Positions 1 through 10,731 of a stretch of DNA of 64,000 nt are shown here, piece after piece; position 1 is the first letter of the stretch; each line of letters begins with the position of its first letter. The stretch lies in the NCBI RefSeq assembly GCF_042100115.1, contig NC_091273.1, positions 2,790,001-2,854,000 on the forward strand, in the 5' to 3' direction. The translations under genes were made by a program, and so were the position numbers. The notes under the pieces are model-generated. The model was not told the origin of the DNA and did not search any database. It saw only the letters and a list, made by a program, of their open reading frames with translations. This DNA is from Alternaria dauci. Lineage: Eukaryota; Ascomycota; Dothideomycetes; Pleosporales; Pleosporaceae.

Positions 1-16
1 TACTAACTACTACAAG

Positions 17-417
17 CTGAATGCAATAACTCGGTGACATTCCCTGGTATCGGCCTCGGCGCAATTCTCTCCCGGGCCCGCCTTATGACTCCCGCCCTCC
101 TCGTTGCAGCTGTTCAAGCCCTCGCTTCGGCGGCACCCGTTCTCAACAACCGTGGAGCCGGCCTCCTCCCAGATGTGGAAGACGTACGTGAGATCAGCGT
201 GCAAATAGCCAGAAACGTGATCAAGAAGGCCGTAGAGGATGATTTAGCTCAAGAGAAGGACATACCAAGTGGCGATGCAGAGTTAGAGGAGTGGATCAGA
301 GAACAGATGTGGGAAGCAGAGTACCGTCCATTAAAGTTGGTGAAAGAGAGCAACGCGACTGCGCATGCAAGAGGAGAAGCAGGCACAGCGAGTGGACAGA
401 GAGAGGGGAAGCACTGA
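17..417 (+). CDS. NAD(P)-dependent malic enzyme, C-terminal exon (5' partial)
   Basis: The last exon of a malic enzyme, which oxidatively decarboxylates malate to pyruvate, usually in mitochondria for the fungal NAD form. The window opens on an intron end: a TACTAAC branch sequence at 1-7 and an AG at 15-16. The exon then reads ECNNSVTFPGIGLG, the conserved NAD-binding segment of malic enzymes, followed by LLPDVEDVREIS and IREQMWEAEYRPL, typical of the C-terminus. The stop is at 415-417. Only about 133 residues are present; the catalytic Tyr/Lys part lies left of the window. The C-terminal tail after YRPL is polar and low complexity. The 3' end faces the next gene, convergent and only 86 bases away. 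Family assignment is firm; NAD versus NADP preference is not decided by this fragment. Confidence 0.9.
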
Positions 418-503
418 AGCAGACGGTCATGACACACGTACAGCTCCAGTATAGACGTCTACAGTTACAATCATCCTCCTGCCCTGCTTTCTTTGCCTTT
501 ATC

Positions 504-1499
504 TCATGCGATCATAACATCAAAACACGTGCTGTACTTGTTTGCACCACCAAAACTCCACACCCATATCATCATATGCCGTCCTTTCTCCATGCACTCT
601 GGCCTGCAAAGGAGCGTCAGTGAAAAGACATATTTTCAAGCCCTCTCCTCTCCTCTTGGAACGACATTGAGAAGAAAAGAATATGAACTTACAGATGCAG
701 CGTTTGCCAGTTTCCCTTATCATGAAGGTCCTTCGGTCCCCACCCGGGCGCTGTGACCTTTGTATCCAACGGGTATGCGAAACTCTCCTCACTAAACCCG
801 TTCCTCTGCACGATATTTTCTTCCGTCAACTCTTTCACATCTACAATCTCTGTTTCCTTGCTACCAGCCCAGTAAACGGACACTTTCCCCGGATCGCCCA
901 TTTCGACTCCGCCAAAGTTACCACGGCTGTGACCGTTGCCGCCGAACATGAGGGTTATGGATGACCCGGCTGAGGCGGTCGCCATGGGAGCTGGTGAAGT
1001 GTGTGTGGGCGGTTTATGACCGGGCTCTTGGGGAATAGAAGAGGCCAAGTATTGAAGAGGGCCTCGTTGGCTGGGGTGGCATGCATGTGTGTCAGACCTT
1101 GAGGCTGCGGCAGGGAGGTCCCATAGATCTGTATGAGATTAGTCATGGCAGGAAGGGAGAGAAAGTTATATTCTCGGTCGACAAGAAGAGAGATGGAATA
1201 CATTCGATGCCTTCAGCCTGCCAATCTCCAGGATTCTGCTTCGCGCGGGGCCAGCCGTGGCACAGCTCTGCGTACCAGGGTCCACTACGAGATGGTCAGT
1301 CTGCCGATGTTTTCTTCAATACACGTTGTTGTGTAGAGCGTACGTACAGTGGATCGATTTCTCTGGGCGGTGTCTCCGCTGCTGCAGCTGCCATGTCGGC
1401 TTTTATGCCAGTGTTATTGTGCTGGGTGCAGTGCAGCCATGAATGTGCTAGGGATGTGGGTAGCAATATTGTTGTGGCTGCTAGAATGATTATCTTCAT
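504..1499 (-). CDS. Secreted histidine-headed LPMO-like protein, four exons
   Basis: Exons 1499-1348, 1284-1202, 1128-693 and 603-504 join in one frame to 256 residues. Introns of 63, 73 and 89 bases have donors GTACGT, GTATTC and GTAAGT and acceptors GTAG, ACAG and GCAG. Residues 1-18 are a signal peptide (MKIIILAATTILLPTSLA) and the predicted mature protein starts HSWLHC, so histidine is residue 1, as in lytic polysaccharide monooxygenases (LPMOs). Further family-like blocks are LCHGWPRAK (about residue 58), SSITLMFGGNGHSRG in the middle, and a C-terminal GRHMMIWVWSFGG ... YSTCFDV, which resembles the final strand of AA9/AA16-type LPMOs. Five cysteines are in the mature part. I infer a copper histidine-brace fold acting outside the cell. 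I do not recognise an exact CAZy family, and substrate is unknown. Without the splicing the locus looks like unrelated short frames. Confidence 0.75.
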
Positions 1500-1882
1500 G
1501 CTGCACAAGAAATATGTTGTCCTGGTAATCAAGATACTATCGTGAGAAGAGGGGATCAAATAGAGTGGCTATCAGTGGCTGTTGAAACGAGCAAAAAGGA
1601 TGTGTCATAACGTCGTTGTTCGCAAAACTCGTGTTACACGAATGGTTTTTTGGATTGAAGGATGAGATTGATTGAAACTATAATGGGGAAATGCTACTAG
1701 TGAGTGAGGATGGCGGACATCATTTGAATCGCGTACAAGGAAAAGACCAAACAACATTCTGGGATTCACACTTCAGCCATTGATACAAGATTGATAGTGA
1801 CTGAAACACTTAGCGTATACATCGACAGGCTTGATTCCTTGTGTTCCTGACAACTTCTTCCAAAATATAGCCTCAGCACCAC
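1500..1882. other. Intergenic spacer
   Basis: This is the 5' side of the secreted LPMO-like gene and the 3' side of the next minus-strand gene. I see no coding, RNA gene or repeat in it. Confidence 0.5.
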
Positions 1883-2954
1883 TTAGAACTGCACCGTGTT
1901 CAAGTCCTCATATTGCAGCCTTGTGTCGTGCACGACTCCAGCGGCCATCGTCACTTGCCTGCCTATCGACATAAAGAGCCGGTCGAGGAGCACAATCAGG
2001 CTCGAAATAATCCACTTGACGCTATATGACGCCAGACCGCCCATGCCGGTTGCCCAGTCCCAGTAGAAACGCAGAACGTTCATGATGTAGGCATTTATGT
2101 CCATTTTCTCCCCTGTTATAGCCTCGTATACACGTCCTGTAATGACCATGGTAATTTGAGATATTGTCTGGTAGAATATTGTCCGGACAACGAACATGGT
2201 CCAGCTTTCGAGCAATCGCGGCAATGTGTCTTCGAAAGCTTCACGAAACGTACGCCGGGGTTGGTAAGCTGATTCGCGGAATGTGGTATATAATCGTTGT
2301 CTCTTGTGTAGAAAGTCTATGCTGTCCGTGGCACGTGGAAACCATGTCGAGGGCGAGAAGAATGCTAGCCCGGGGAAGGTGGTGGCGATTGGGTGCAAGG
2401 TTCCTGCGGTCTTGTACTGGGCGACAGGCTCACCAGGAACTGCTGAATTGATAGAACATCGGCGATAAAGAGCTTCAGAATCTTCATTGTACTTGTGATG
2501 ATCAGTTTGCTGTTTTTCTGGTACCAGCAGCATATGAATGGAAGGGATTGCGAAGGCGACAGCGAGGAGGAAGGGTAGGCGAACGGCGACCTCAAAGAAG
2601 AACATGTACAAGCTTGCGGCTACTACAATGTGCAGCTGATACATGGTTAGCAGAGGCAATGCGAAGCTTCTTGTTCCAGCGGAAATGTCTTACTGAATAC
2701 ATTCTAGCTAACTGAAGCAGAGTTTGTTGGCCGTCTTGAAACGCATTGCCCAGCTGCATCATCGAGTGTACGGGTTCGCTCTCTTCTCTTCCACTATGGC
2801 TCGTATGCACAGTAACCTCACTCGAATCCTCGTCTGATTCATAGTACTGAGGCTGGTCCAAGAAAGCGAGGTCCCGGAGATCGTTGATGCCGCCCAGTTC
2901 TTGCAGGCTTCGATGCGATTGACTGCGCGTACGGTGATTCGACGCCACCGGCAT
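1883..2954 (-). CDS. Hypothetical multi-pass membrane protein, two exons
   Basis: Exon 1 is 2954-2694 and exon 2 is 2635-1883. The 58-base intron has donor GTAAGA, branch TGCTAAC and acceptor TATCAG, phase 0. The product is 337 residues. The N-terminal 85 residues are polar and acidic (YYESDEDSSE) and look cytosolic. Two hydrophobic stretches follow from about residue 88 to 127, then a soluble middle with HPIATTFPGLAFF and an Arg-rich FRESAYQPRRTFREAFEDTL, and a third hydrophobic stretch near the C-terminus (VKWIISSLIVLLDRLFMSI). I do not recognise the family. The start at 2954 is the first ATG of an open frame that reads straight into the splice. The gene is probably real because the splice restores a continuous membrane protein, but the function is unknown. 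Confidence 0.7.
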
Positions 2955-3428
2955 TGTTGCTAGGTACCCACGGCGTTTGTGATGTTTAGTTGAAATCGCG
3001 GAAATTGGTTAAAGTATGAAGTTCCAAGCGTGTTTGTGATTGCGATGCTTGAAGTGGAGCGACCAGTGAACAAAGAATGACATTCAACATCTCCGGATTT
3101 GGCATGCTACACATGTCAATGCAAGCTTGCAATAATTGGACAAAGCAGGATATTTGAGACGTTGAAAGGCTCAGCTTTGAGCCTGATACCGGTTGCGAAG
3201 GTTAGTGCAAATGTATCCTTGATGTGCTACCCAGATCGGCAATCCCCACGCAACGTCAGTGAAGGACAGAACTGGCGGTTCGATAAGAAGAACACGAGCG
3301 CCGATTGTGTTACGTGCATATAGAGGGAAGCAAGTACGAAATTTGGGAGAGTAGTGAGAGTACTTTAGTATTACTGGTGGCGTTCGCCACTGCCCGCCGT
3401 GCCGTGCTGCTATACACAGCCATGGCGG
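2955..3428. other. Intergenic spacer
   Basis: Lies between two minus-strand genes and so should hold the promoter of the membrane-protein gene that starts at 2954. No other signal seen. Confidence 0.5.
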
Positions 3429-4229
3429 CTAAACGCTTTCCCGCGCCTCAATCTCCCAAATCAGGAACTGCACATTGTGTTCGTGATCATCGTCGTCGTA
3501 GTAGTGACCAGTAATAGCATGATCCAACAACTCTCGTACAAAATGGTCGTCTTGTCGTCGTATGAATTTACAGAACTCCTCATACTCCCTGTCCAATGCA
3601 AACTGGACAAAGCATTCGTTCATGACGAAATGAGCAGACTGCACGATACTCTCAATGTCTTTTATGGATGGGCTGACAACAGAAGATAGAAAGGATGAGA
3701 TGGTTGCAGTCGTTGCGGTGCCATCTAGGGATGCCAGATAGACGAAAATAGTGGTTATCCCACGTGCCCCAAATGAATAGCGTATCTGGTCCTCGCGGTC
3801 CTGGCTCGTTCGGATCTCGGTCAGAACTATCAACGTCCTGTCCCCCAGGCGTTCGGCATCGATGTGATAAGCGCACTTCCTGTTGCACTGCGGATCGCCA
3901 CGTGTTTTTGCATTCATGGCCGCCACATGGAAGTCGATTTTGAGAGCCGGGGTGGCATTATTCGCGATCAGATGCCGATTGAGGTAAGCGACAAAGTGGT
4001 TGCGCAGCCTATGGGTGGGCGTGGGGACGGCTTCGGATAAGACGGCAACGGCGAAGTCGTGTGTAGGGTTGGAAATGGTGGGAATGAAGGCGCGACACAG
4101 GTCCGTGCCCAAGCGATGCGCTAGTCGGTCGTCGCCAAAGACATAGCGCTGGTAGTCCTTGAGGGAAAAGGGAAAGTGCGACTCGTCGCTGCCGACGATA
4201 TTGTGCAATGTGAAGACATCCTGGACCAT
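3429..4229 (-). CDS. Phosphoribosyltransferase-like protein with degenerate PRPP loop
   Basis: Single-exon, 266 residues, ATG at 4229. The order MVQDVFTLHNIV, KDYQRYVFGDDRLAHRLGTDL, then LNRHL and GDRTLIVLTEIRTSQDREDQI follows the PRTase_3 (ComF-like) proteins known from bacterial ter clusters and scattered in fungi. In active type I PRTases the PRPP loop is hydrophobic residues followed by an acidic pair; in related proteins I expect LDDIR with both aspartates, here the pair is T-E. The basic/hydroxyl part of the loop is also altered. I infer that PRPP binding is weakened or that the protein has moved to another role. The C-terminus is unusually acidic (YYDDDDHEHN). Assignment is from motif memory and is moderate; an unrelated nucleotide-binding fold is the main alternative. 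Confidence 0.55.
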   Translation of the reverse strand: MVQDVFTLHNIVGSDESHFPFSLKDYQRYVFGDDRLAHRLGTDLCRAFIPTISNPTHDFAVAVLSEAVPTPTHRLRNHFVAYLNRHLIANNATPALKIDFHVAAMNAKTRGDPQCNRKCAYHIDAERLGDRTLIVLTEIRTSQDREDQIRYSFGARGITTIFVYLASLDGTATTATISSFLSSVVSPSIKDIESIVQSAHFVMNECFVQFALDREYEEFCKFIRRQDDHFVRELLDHAITGHYYDDDDHEHNVQFLIWEIEARESV

Positions 4230-5103
4230 TGGGACTCGAGAGGCCTTCGGACCCTAAAAGATGGAATTTCGTGGGTCAGAGAGAGTGCGCGAGCATTTGA
4301 GGTGCCGCTTGCCGTACAGCTAGCGGCCACCACCGTCTAGATTTCGACCTGCCAAGAACGGGGCTGTGTAGATGCCACTCTTCTCGAAACCACCCGTCTT
4401 CACTAAAATCCCGCACAACACGTCATGTGCTAGCTTCTCCGGACGTACCTGAGTTCACGGGAGGTCCAAGGCACGTGTCCATGTCCCGAACCCCTCGGAT
4501 GTTCGTTGCCGACTGCACTCTCAGCGGCAAACGCTGCATGGTGCCGCGTGTCATCTTTGCTCTGTCACATGTCACGCGTTGAAACTCGTTCGCAGCGTCA
4601 ACGGCGCGCTCTTCTTTAATATGGAACAGAATCAAGAGCGACAGCCGTCAAGCAGCAGTGTCTCCGAACGCTAGATGACGACGGGATACCAGGATGCGCT
4701 GTCGGAACAAGCACAGACAGAACAAATAGGCTTTCAAGTTCGGAGTGAATGTTGTAATGAAGGATATGCAAGACTGAGGGCATACCATCTATTATACTAT
4801 CACATGTTATACATATCCCATGGCCAGTCACCACTCAACAAGCAAATGCGCAAAAGCTTATTCTAAGAGCAAGATGCTTGGCGTGCACTCCACGTGTATG
4901 CTACTCAGTCTCGTACAGTACAGATGATGTAGATTGACACGCATCAATTGGGTCCTGGTAGAGAATATAGCTTCTCCAGGTGCAAACAGAACCGTGGTTG
5001 AAGATAGTAACGGGCCCCTCCTTAGCAGCTTCTGAGAGACTTCAGACAATTCCCATCACGTACGCTCACCCAATGGGTGGTGTTGTAGTGTATAGGCTCA
5101 GGG
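4230..5103. other. Intergenic, no gene recognised
   Basis: 5' flank of the PRTase-like gene (4229, minus) and beyond. Only short unsupported open frames are present on either strand; no RNA gene or repeat was seen. Confidence 0.4.
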
Positions 5104-5790
5104 AATATAAAGCACTTCGGAATGGATATACGAAGAAGTCGCGAACCACATCTGACGGGCTCTTTGTGTAAGCGTGACCTTGTTGTAGGCATCCACCGTG
5201 ACTCGAACAGGATCGGCGTCTGGGTTCACAGCATCTGCTTTCGTAGAGACGTATCGAACCACTTTCGGAGAGCAGTGGGCGCCATGTTGTCCACTTTGTC
5301 ACTGCCGAAGCTGGGGTAATCTGTGCGAAAAAGTGGCCCACGGACTGTAAAGTAGAGCCCCACCAGGTGGATTTGAAGCTTGGTAGTGAGGACTGTAGGT
5401 ACAAGCGCAAGCTCCGACGGTGGGACAATGAAATCCTAAATCGATACTTCCTTCCCAGAAATAGTGACACCGAATGGGGAACGACTGATGCCAGTAGTCC
5501 CACGTCAGATGGAGTAGCGTGCCCTAAGCTCTTTTGGATCACATGTGGGGCGCCTACGATCTGTAAGTGGAGGCAAGTATCAACACGACAATGGTGCCAC
5601 TCTCCTCTTCGCTGAAGAACATCTATGAATTTGATCAGGTCGAGACAAGCATAGCGTGACAATCGCGGGCAGGCGCTGCAGTCGAAAGCGAACTTGCGCA
5701 TCGTCGAATCTAAGCAGCTGTTCAAATGCGCAGTAACCTACTTGCTGTCGGCTCAAAACCCAAAGGAAAATGGTGCGTATATCGCCATTA
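5104..5790 (-). pseudogene. Possible decayed coding region, family unknown
   Basis: On the minus strand one frame reads DYWHQSFPIRCHYFWEG and, after an in-frame TGA near 5300, CSPKVVRYVSTKADAVNPD then NKVTLTQRARQMWFATSSY, ending at a stop at 5100-5098. A neighbouring frame further upstream is open for over 200 codons. The pieces look protein-like but do not splice into one product by good donor and acceptor sites. It may be a gene relic or chance open frame; I recognise no family. Boundaries are approximate. Confidence 0.2.
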
Positions 5791-6445
5791 GAAGGGGCTG
5801 GCGAGCAGCATCTGTAGTAAAGGCGGAAGGACGGTCGCGCAATGGCTTCATTACTACGGGCTTCCAAGGTTGTCAGCCATGTGCAAGTCTCATGACCCTG
5901 ACAGGAACGCGTGGGCTTCGGATAGTACGTACTCATCTCACCCACGTTATGTCCTACTCAGTTTGCATGTTGCACGTAGAAAGCGTCTGCGAAGGTCCCT
6001 ATCGTAGTTGACGATGCCATCCGGTGCTCGGGCGCCAACAGCACGATTAAGTATCGATGACGTCACACCAACTACGGCGTATTCCTGCTCCAGGGCTTGA
6101 TCATAACGACACGTGTATTGACTGAGCCTTGCAAATATCGGGGACAAACAGAAACCAGTACGTGCGCCATGAGACGAAGCGAGGTTGGACTGCTGAAGCA
6201 GTGATAGATGGTCGTGCTACGAAATATGATAGGCCGTGGCTGAGCGGAACCCCTTGGCCAAGCACCGGGATCGGACTATTCGTCACATACAACACGCGTC
6301 ACTATGGGGCAAGCAACTCATCTTTCTGTTCTACAGCCACTACCCTTCTCCGCCACACGTCCCGCATAGCATTGTTCGCGATCAATCATGTAATTTCTTA
6401 CCCAAGCTAGCAACACTTGTCATCCTGACAATATCCACAGCCCAC
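5791..6445. other. Intergenic, 3' flank of the P450 gene
   Basis: Contains only short, mutually overlapping open frames with no recognisable product. No RNA gene or repeat seen. Confidence 0.4.
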
Positions 6446-8057
6446 CTACTCGATAGCGATGCGAACAGCAATGGAGCCTTTCTTCGTCTGCGCCACAATC
6501 AAGTCATGATCATACGAGATGTCCTCCTTCGTGGTATCCACAAGCTTCGCCCTCGGGAGAACATTAAACACCATGTACGCGCCCATAATATACAGCTCAC
6601 AGTACGCCAACTGCTCACCGATGCAGCTGCGGCTACCCTTTCCGAACGCAATCAGCTTCTTCTGCAGCGCATAGTTTTGCGATCCGTCCTCCAATAACCA
6701 GCGTTCGGGGAGGAATTCATCGGGGTTGGGGAAAAGCTCCCTGTTCCAATGGTTGATCATGGATGTCATGCCAATAGGGGTGCCTCTCGGAATAACCCAG
6801 TCAGACTTGCCATCCGCCGATACGTAGTGCAAGTCCTCCGTACGAGCGATCCTGGCTGAGCGATGAGATACACCAGGCATCATGCGCAGACACTCTTGCA
6901 GAACAGCCCAGAAGTATGGTACCTTCTCTAGCTCGATCCATTTGACCGTCTGTGTGTTGATACCGGCGCTGGAGAGATCGGACTTGAGTCTCTGGTAGAC
7001 CTCTGGCTTGGCCAATGTCCAGTAGGTGAAGACAGTGAGTATAGCCTGTGTTTATTGTCAGTCCTCGGAACTCGAAAGCAAAATTCATCTTGTTACTCAC
7101 AGCTGTAGTTTCGGTGCCTGCAAGCAAAAAGTTGAAGCCCTCGCCATTGTAGCGGTACTTCTCCTCCTCGGACATGGTCTTGTCCTTGCCCATGACTTCA
7201 GCGAAAACACGTCCGTTCTCTGGATTCTCCACAGCCTGCGCAATGTACTGGGGAATTGTTACATTCATGACTCGCATGACAGCCTTGATATCTTCACCGA
7301 GATAATCAGCCATGAACGGTAGGACCTGGGCCATCTTTCGACCCAAGACATTGTGACGCATCATGTATGCGCTCTTGAAGAATGACTTGACCCAGGTCGC
7401 GAAATTTGGCTCCCAGCCTTCCTGCGCGACGAAGCCCATGGGCTCACCGAATGCGTACTGGGAGATCACGTCGGCGGTATAGCAGTTGAACGCTTCCTTG
7501 ACATCAAAAGCGCTTTTCCCAGCGAAAGTGAGCATCTTGTCAGCCGTCATCACGGCAAATTCATGGACCTCGCCCTCCAGCTTCAACATCTGTTGACGCG
7601 AGAAGAACTTGCTCAGTGGTGCCTTCCGCGCGCGGTGCAGGTCATGGTCGACCGTCGAAAATCCAGTCACTGAAACAGGTCCGGCTCCACCAGTGTTCAG
7701 TTGATGCTGCCACTTATCGCGCGGACGACCGGGGCCAGCGTATATCTCGTCTGTGAAGGCAGGGTCGGAGCAATGCAGTTCGTCTGGGTTTATGCGTACA
7801 ATGGGGCCGTATTGCTCGTGCATGCGGGCGATGACTTTGCCATATCGTCCTTCGAGCCACCAGTCGTAGTATGCTTCGTAGAGGTAGGATGCAGCTGCGA
7901 TTTTTGGGCCTGGGAAACGAGCCAGTGGATGCAAAGGGGAAATGTTGTAAATGGCAATAGCGATTCTATAGCCTATCCAGAGAACAACAAGCCATACGGA
8001 CATCGCGAAGAGGGAAACCAACTTGGAGCCCTGGGAAAGGCCCGAATGTTCGTCCAT
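6446..8057 (-). CDS. Cytochrome P450 monooxygenase, CYP58-like
   Basis: Exons 8057-7101 and 7045-6446, with a 55-base phase-0 intron (GTGAGT ... ACACAG), give 518 residues. A membrane anchor at about residues 13-37 precedes the proline-rich hinge HPLARFPGPK. The I-helix motif AGTETTA is at 313-319, the K-helix ExxR is ECLR at 370-373, and the haem loop FGKGSRSCIG has its cysteine ligand at about 460. All catalytic landmarks are intact, so this should be an ER-bound monooxygenase using a reductase partner. Overall pattern is like the trichodiene-oxygenase (CYP58) group, but the substrate is unknown. The frame is open upstream as far as 8453 and holds another ATG at 8417; I chose 8057 because it places the anchor at the N-terminus. 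No biosynthetic core enzyme is nearby. Confidence 0.9.
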
Positions 8058-9341
8058 GTTGGGAGTATTGGGCAGTTCGACGACGCACAACTGCACAAAA
8101 GAGAACACGATTGCATGACATCGTTTCAGCGAGGGCAATGGTATATACCAATGGAGTGTCTCTAGTCGACTGATAGCGCAACAGGGTCGATCCTTTCTCC
8201 TCCTGATTGCTGGCTTTTGCACTGCATCCGCACTTGGCGAAAGAACGGGCATCGTTTGTCCAGTGCCGAAAATGCCCCGTATCGACCCCACTGGGTTTTC
8301 CTTTAATAGCGATGTCATTGGTGCCCTAAGACTTTGGAGGATCCTAGCGCCACGTGGAAAGGGAGGTCGTATCCTCAAGTGGAGATGCACGCACTCTGCG
8401 CGAGACTTCGCGGGCATGCATTCCGTTTGAGTTAATCCAATTTCGCGAGTCAAAACTCTTCACTATCAGCCCCATAGTCTTAAGACACAAACGCGTCTGT
8501 CGATGAGCACGCAACAACAGTGCGCCTTGCTGGCAAAAGACCCAAGAGCCTGGGACAGGGTTCTCGTCAAGAACGGACGGAGAATTTGCATATTTATTCT
8601 GGAAGACATGCTTGCCACGTCCGCCGCCACAAGCAGAATGCGACTCAAGCCAAGAACAAACCTTGCTCAGGAATGTGGAGACGAACGTGAGGTCCTCCTT
8701 GGTCCCCTGCTGATTCATGCTGCCGATGACCCTCGAGACGGCGCGTTGCGGCTGTCATACGGCAAACGGGTGAGGCGCCCCGGCAGAGACCCTTGACACT
8801 GTGGGTCACATCCCGGGCTAGACCGTTTCACCGCCGGCAGCACAATGCCGCGGGTCACTATTCCCTTTCGAGCCTCATGTCTGTATTTTCGTTACGGCTT
8901 GACGTATAGAAATGCACGAGATTTATGGCGCTTCATTACGATCGTCATCTCGCGTAGTTTGAATCATCTGCATACGTCTTGGGGGGCTCGAATATACATC
9001 CGAAAGGGATAGTCCAAGTGTTCGGCGAACTTTTGCGGCAATGATCCTTAAGGCCTCCACTGTTTGTCGTTGACAAGCAGGGAACTGTTTTCGGTCCGTA
9101 AGGCTGGGCCCGCTAACCCAACGGGCATGCCATCATTGACGAATGTCAAGAGGAGTTTCAAAGGGACACAGGAGATCATGGATCGGTTTTTATGAACACT
9201 CTACCGCCCAGACACATCGCCCCGTTCTTCACTTCTTCGTTGTTTTTTTGTCAACACCAGTTTTCACGGCCGGATCCACTCTTTTAGTACTTTGTTCATT
9301 ACTTTGCATCTCTTTGGCGTTGGCTGAACGCTCGATTGCGT
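8058..9341. promoter_or_regulatory. Divergent intergenic region, P450 / rhodopsin-like gene
   Basis: About 1.3 kb between two genes transcribed away from each other, so it must hold both promoters. Short open frames on both strands show no family motif. No specific operator could be assigned. Confidence 0.5.
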
Positions 9342-10731
9342 ATGTGGCTCACACAGAGCAAGATGGCCGGCACGGTGGGAACGATCAGTATGCCAATGAC
9401 CAGGAGCGGTCGTGATTCAATGATAGCGATGTCATGTCTTTGGCTGGTCTTTGTAACTACTGTCTTCTTTCGGTTCCGCGGTCGCATGCGTGGCCCTGGG
9501 TTAGCACTCGACGATATTTTCGCAGGTGTTGTACTGGTAAGTAGTGCGCTATGTTCATATTCAAGATCCGAGCTCACATGTGTTGAAGGTCTTAACGACG
9601 AGTACCATCGGTTTGAACGCTGTTGATAAGACTGGGATGTTCACCAAAGTTACGGATATGGACCTGACATCCAGACAGTGTTCACGATCGGAGTTGGTTA
9701 CGACTTCGACCCGAACAATGCTGAGACATTCCCGAAGTGTAAGTTTAGTCTGAAAGCTGTTGAACACCAAGGAGGCCGATGAACTGACCAACTTAATAGT
9801 AATGAACAACCTTCCTGTCATCATGCAGATAACATTCTCGTTCACTTTGATCTACATCTGGTGTCTCGCAGCCCTCAAACTCTCACAACTGGCTCTATAC
9901 CACCGCGTCTTCCAGCTCCAACTGCGCCTTGCAGTCTACATCGTCGGCGGTATAGTCATCGCCTGGGCTATCATCTTCAACTTCGTCTTCATATTCCTCT
10001 GCGATCCTATCTCGCAACAGTGGACCATTGAACGAGTTGGACACTGCATGGATCAAATGCTACTACTCAAGTGTTTGATCTTGTCAAACATGGCTACCGA
10101 CCTTATGATCGTGGTAATCCCAATCCGCTGCGTATGGCAATTGCAAATGCGGAAGACAGAAAAGCTTGCTGTAATAGCATGTTTCGGCTTGGGTTTGGCC
10201 TGTGTGTTTATTGGCATCGCGCGCTTTATCCTTGTCTATACCATCGGTAAGTCATGCTTACTTACACGCATTGATAAGCTGAGACGGAAGACTGACAATG
10301 CGCAGATCTCATCGGCAACCTCACTGGTACATCGGGAACAACTTTTATGCTCTGCACCATCGAGCTCATGCTCGCGGGCCTCTGTATCAACATTCCCATG
10401 TTACGTCCGTTCTACCTCCAATGGCGCGAGAAGTACAAGAGCTCGTCAATGAGCAACAGCGGACGGCTCAGTGCGATCAAGAGGTCAAATACCGGTGGGG
10501 TGGGATCGCAGCAAGCGAGACCGGGACTCTACACCCAGTGGATGGAGTTGGTAAGTCTCATGCAATGGGTACAGGACGGTCAACGAAGCTAACTGAACGC
10601 AGCACGACAAGGACCAAACGAACATCACTGTAACGGGCGACGACGCTAGTTCTGAACGAAAACTTACCACGGAGCCACTGCCGTTCGATGCTATCCAGGT
10701 CTCCAAAAACTTTACAGTTACCAGAAATTGA
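9342..10731 (+). CDS. Rhodopsin-domain integral membrane protein with apparent frameshift
   Basis: Five exons: 9342-9536, 9589-9738, 9800-10246, 10306-10550 and 10603-10731; introns 52-61 bases with GTAAGT donors. This is the fungal seven-helix family related to PTH11-type receptors: a first helix around SCLWLVFVTTVFF, the conserved LDD after it, helices ITFSFTLIYIWCLAALK, VYIVGGIVIAWAIIFNF, and a later segment with FLCDPISQQW, then a cytosolic tail rich in Ser. Exon 2 is the problem: it is entered in the frame reading TTSTIGLNAVDKT but must leave in a frame one base off, reading WDVHQSYGYGPDIQTVF, to match exon 3. The change falls at about 9632/9633 (AAGAC then TGG) and fits loss of one base. 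Otherwise all exons are intact. So the allele may be a recent pseudogene or carry a sequencing error. ATG 9363 is an alternative start. Confidence 0.7.

Noticed and set aside
5190..5235. tRNA-like GTTCGAGTC stretch (minus strand)
   Set aside because: Flanking bases do not pair as a T arm and no acceptor, D or an anticodon arm is found.
8058..8453. N-terminal extension of the P450 from ATG 8417
   Set aside because: It would place over 100 polar residues before the membrane anchor, which is not typical for microsomal P450s; the ATG at 8057 fits.
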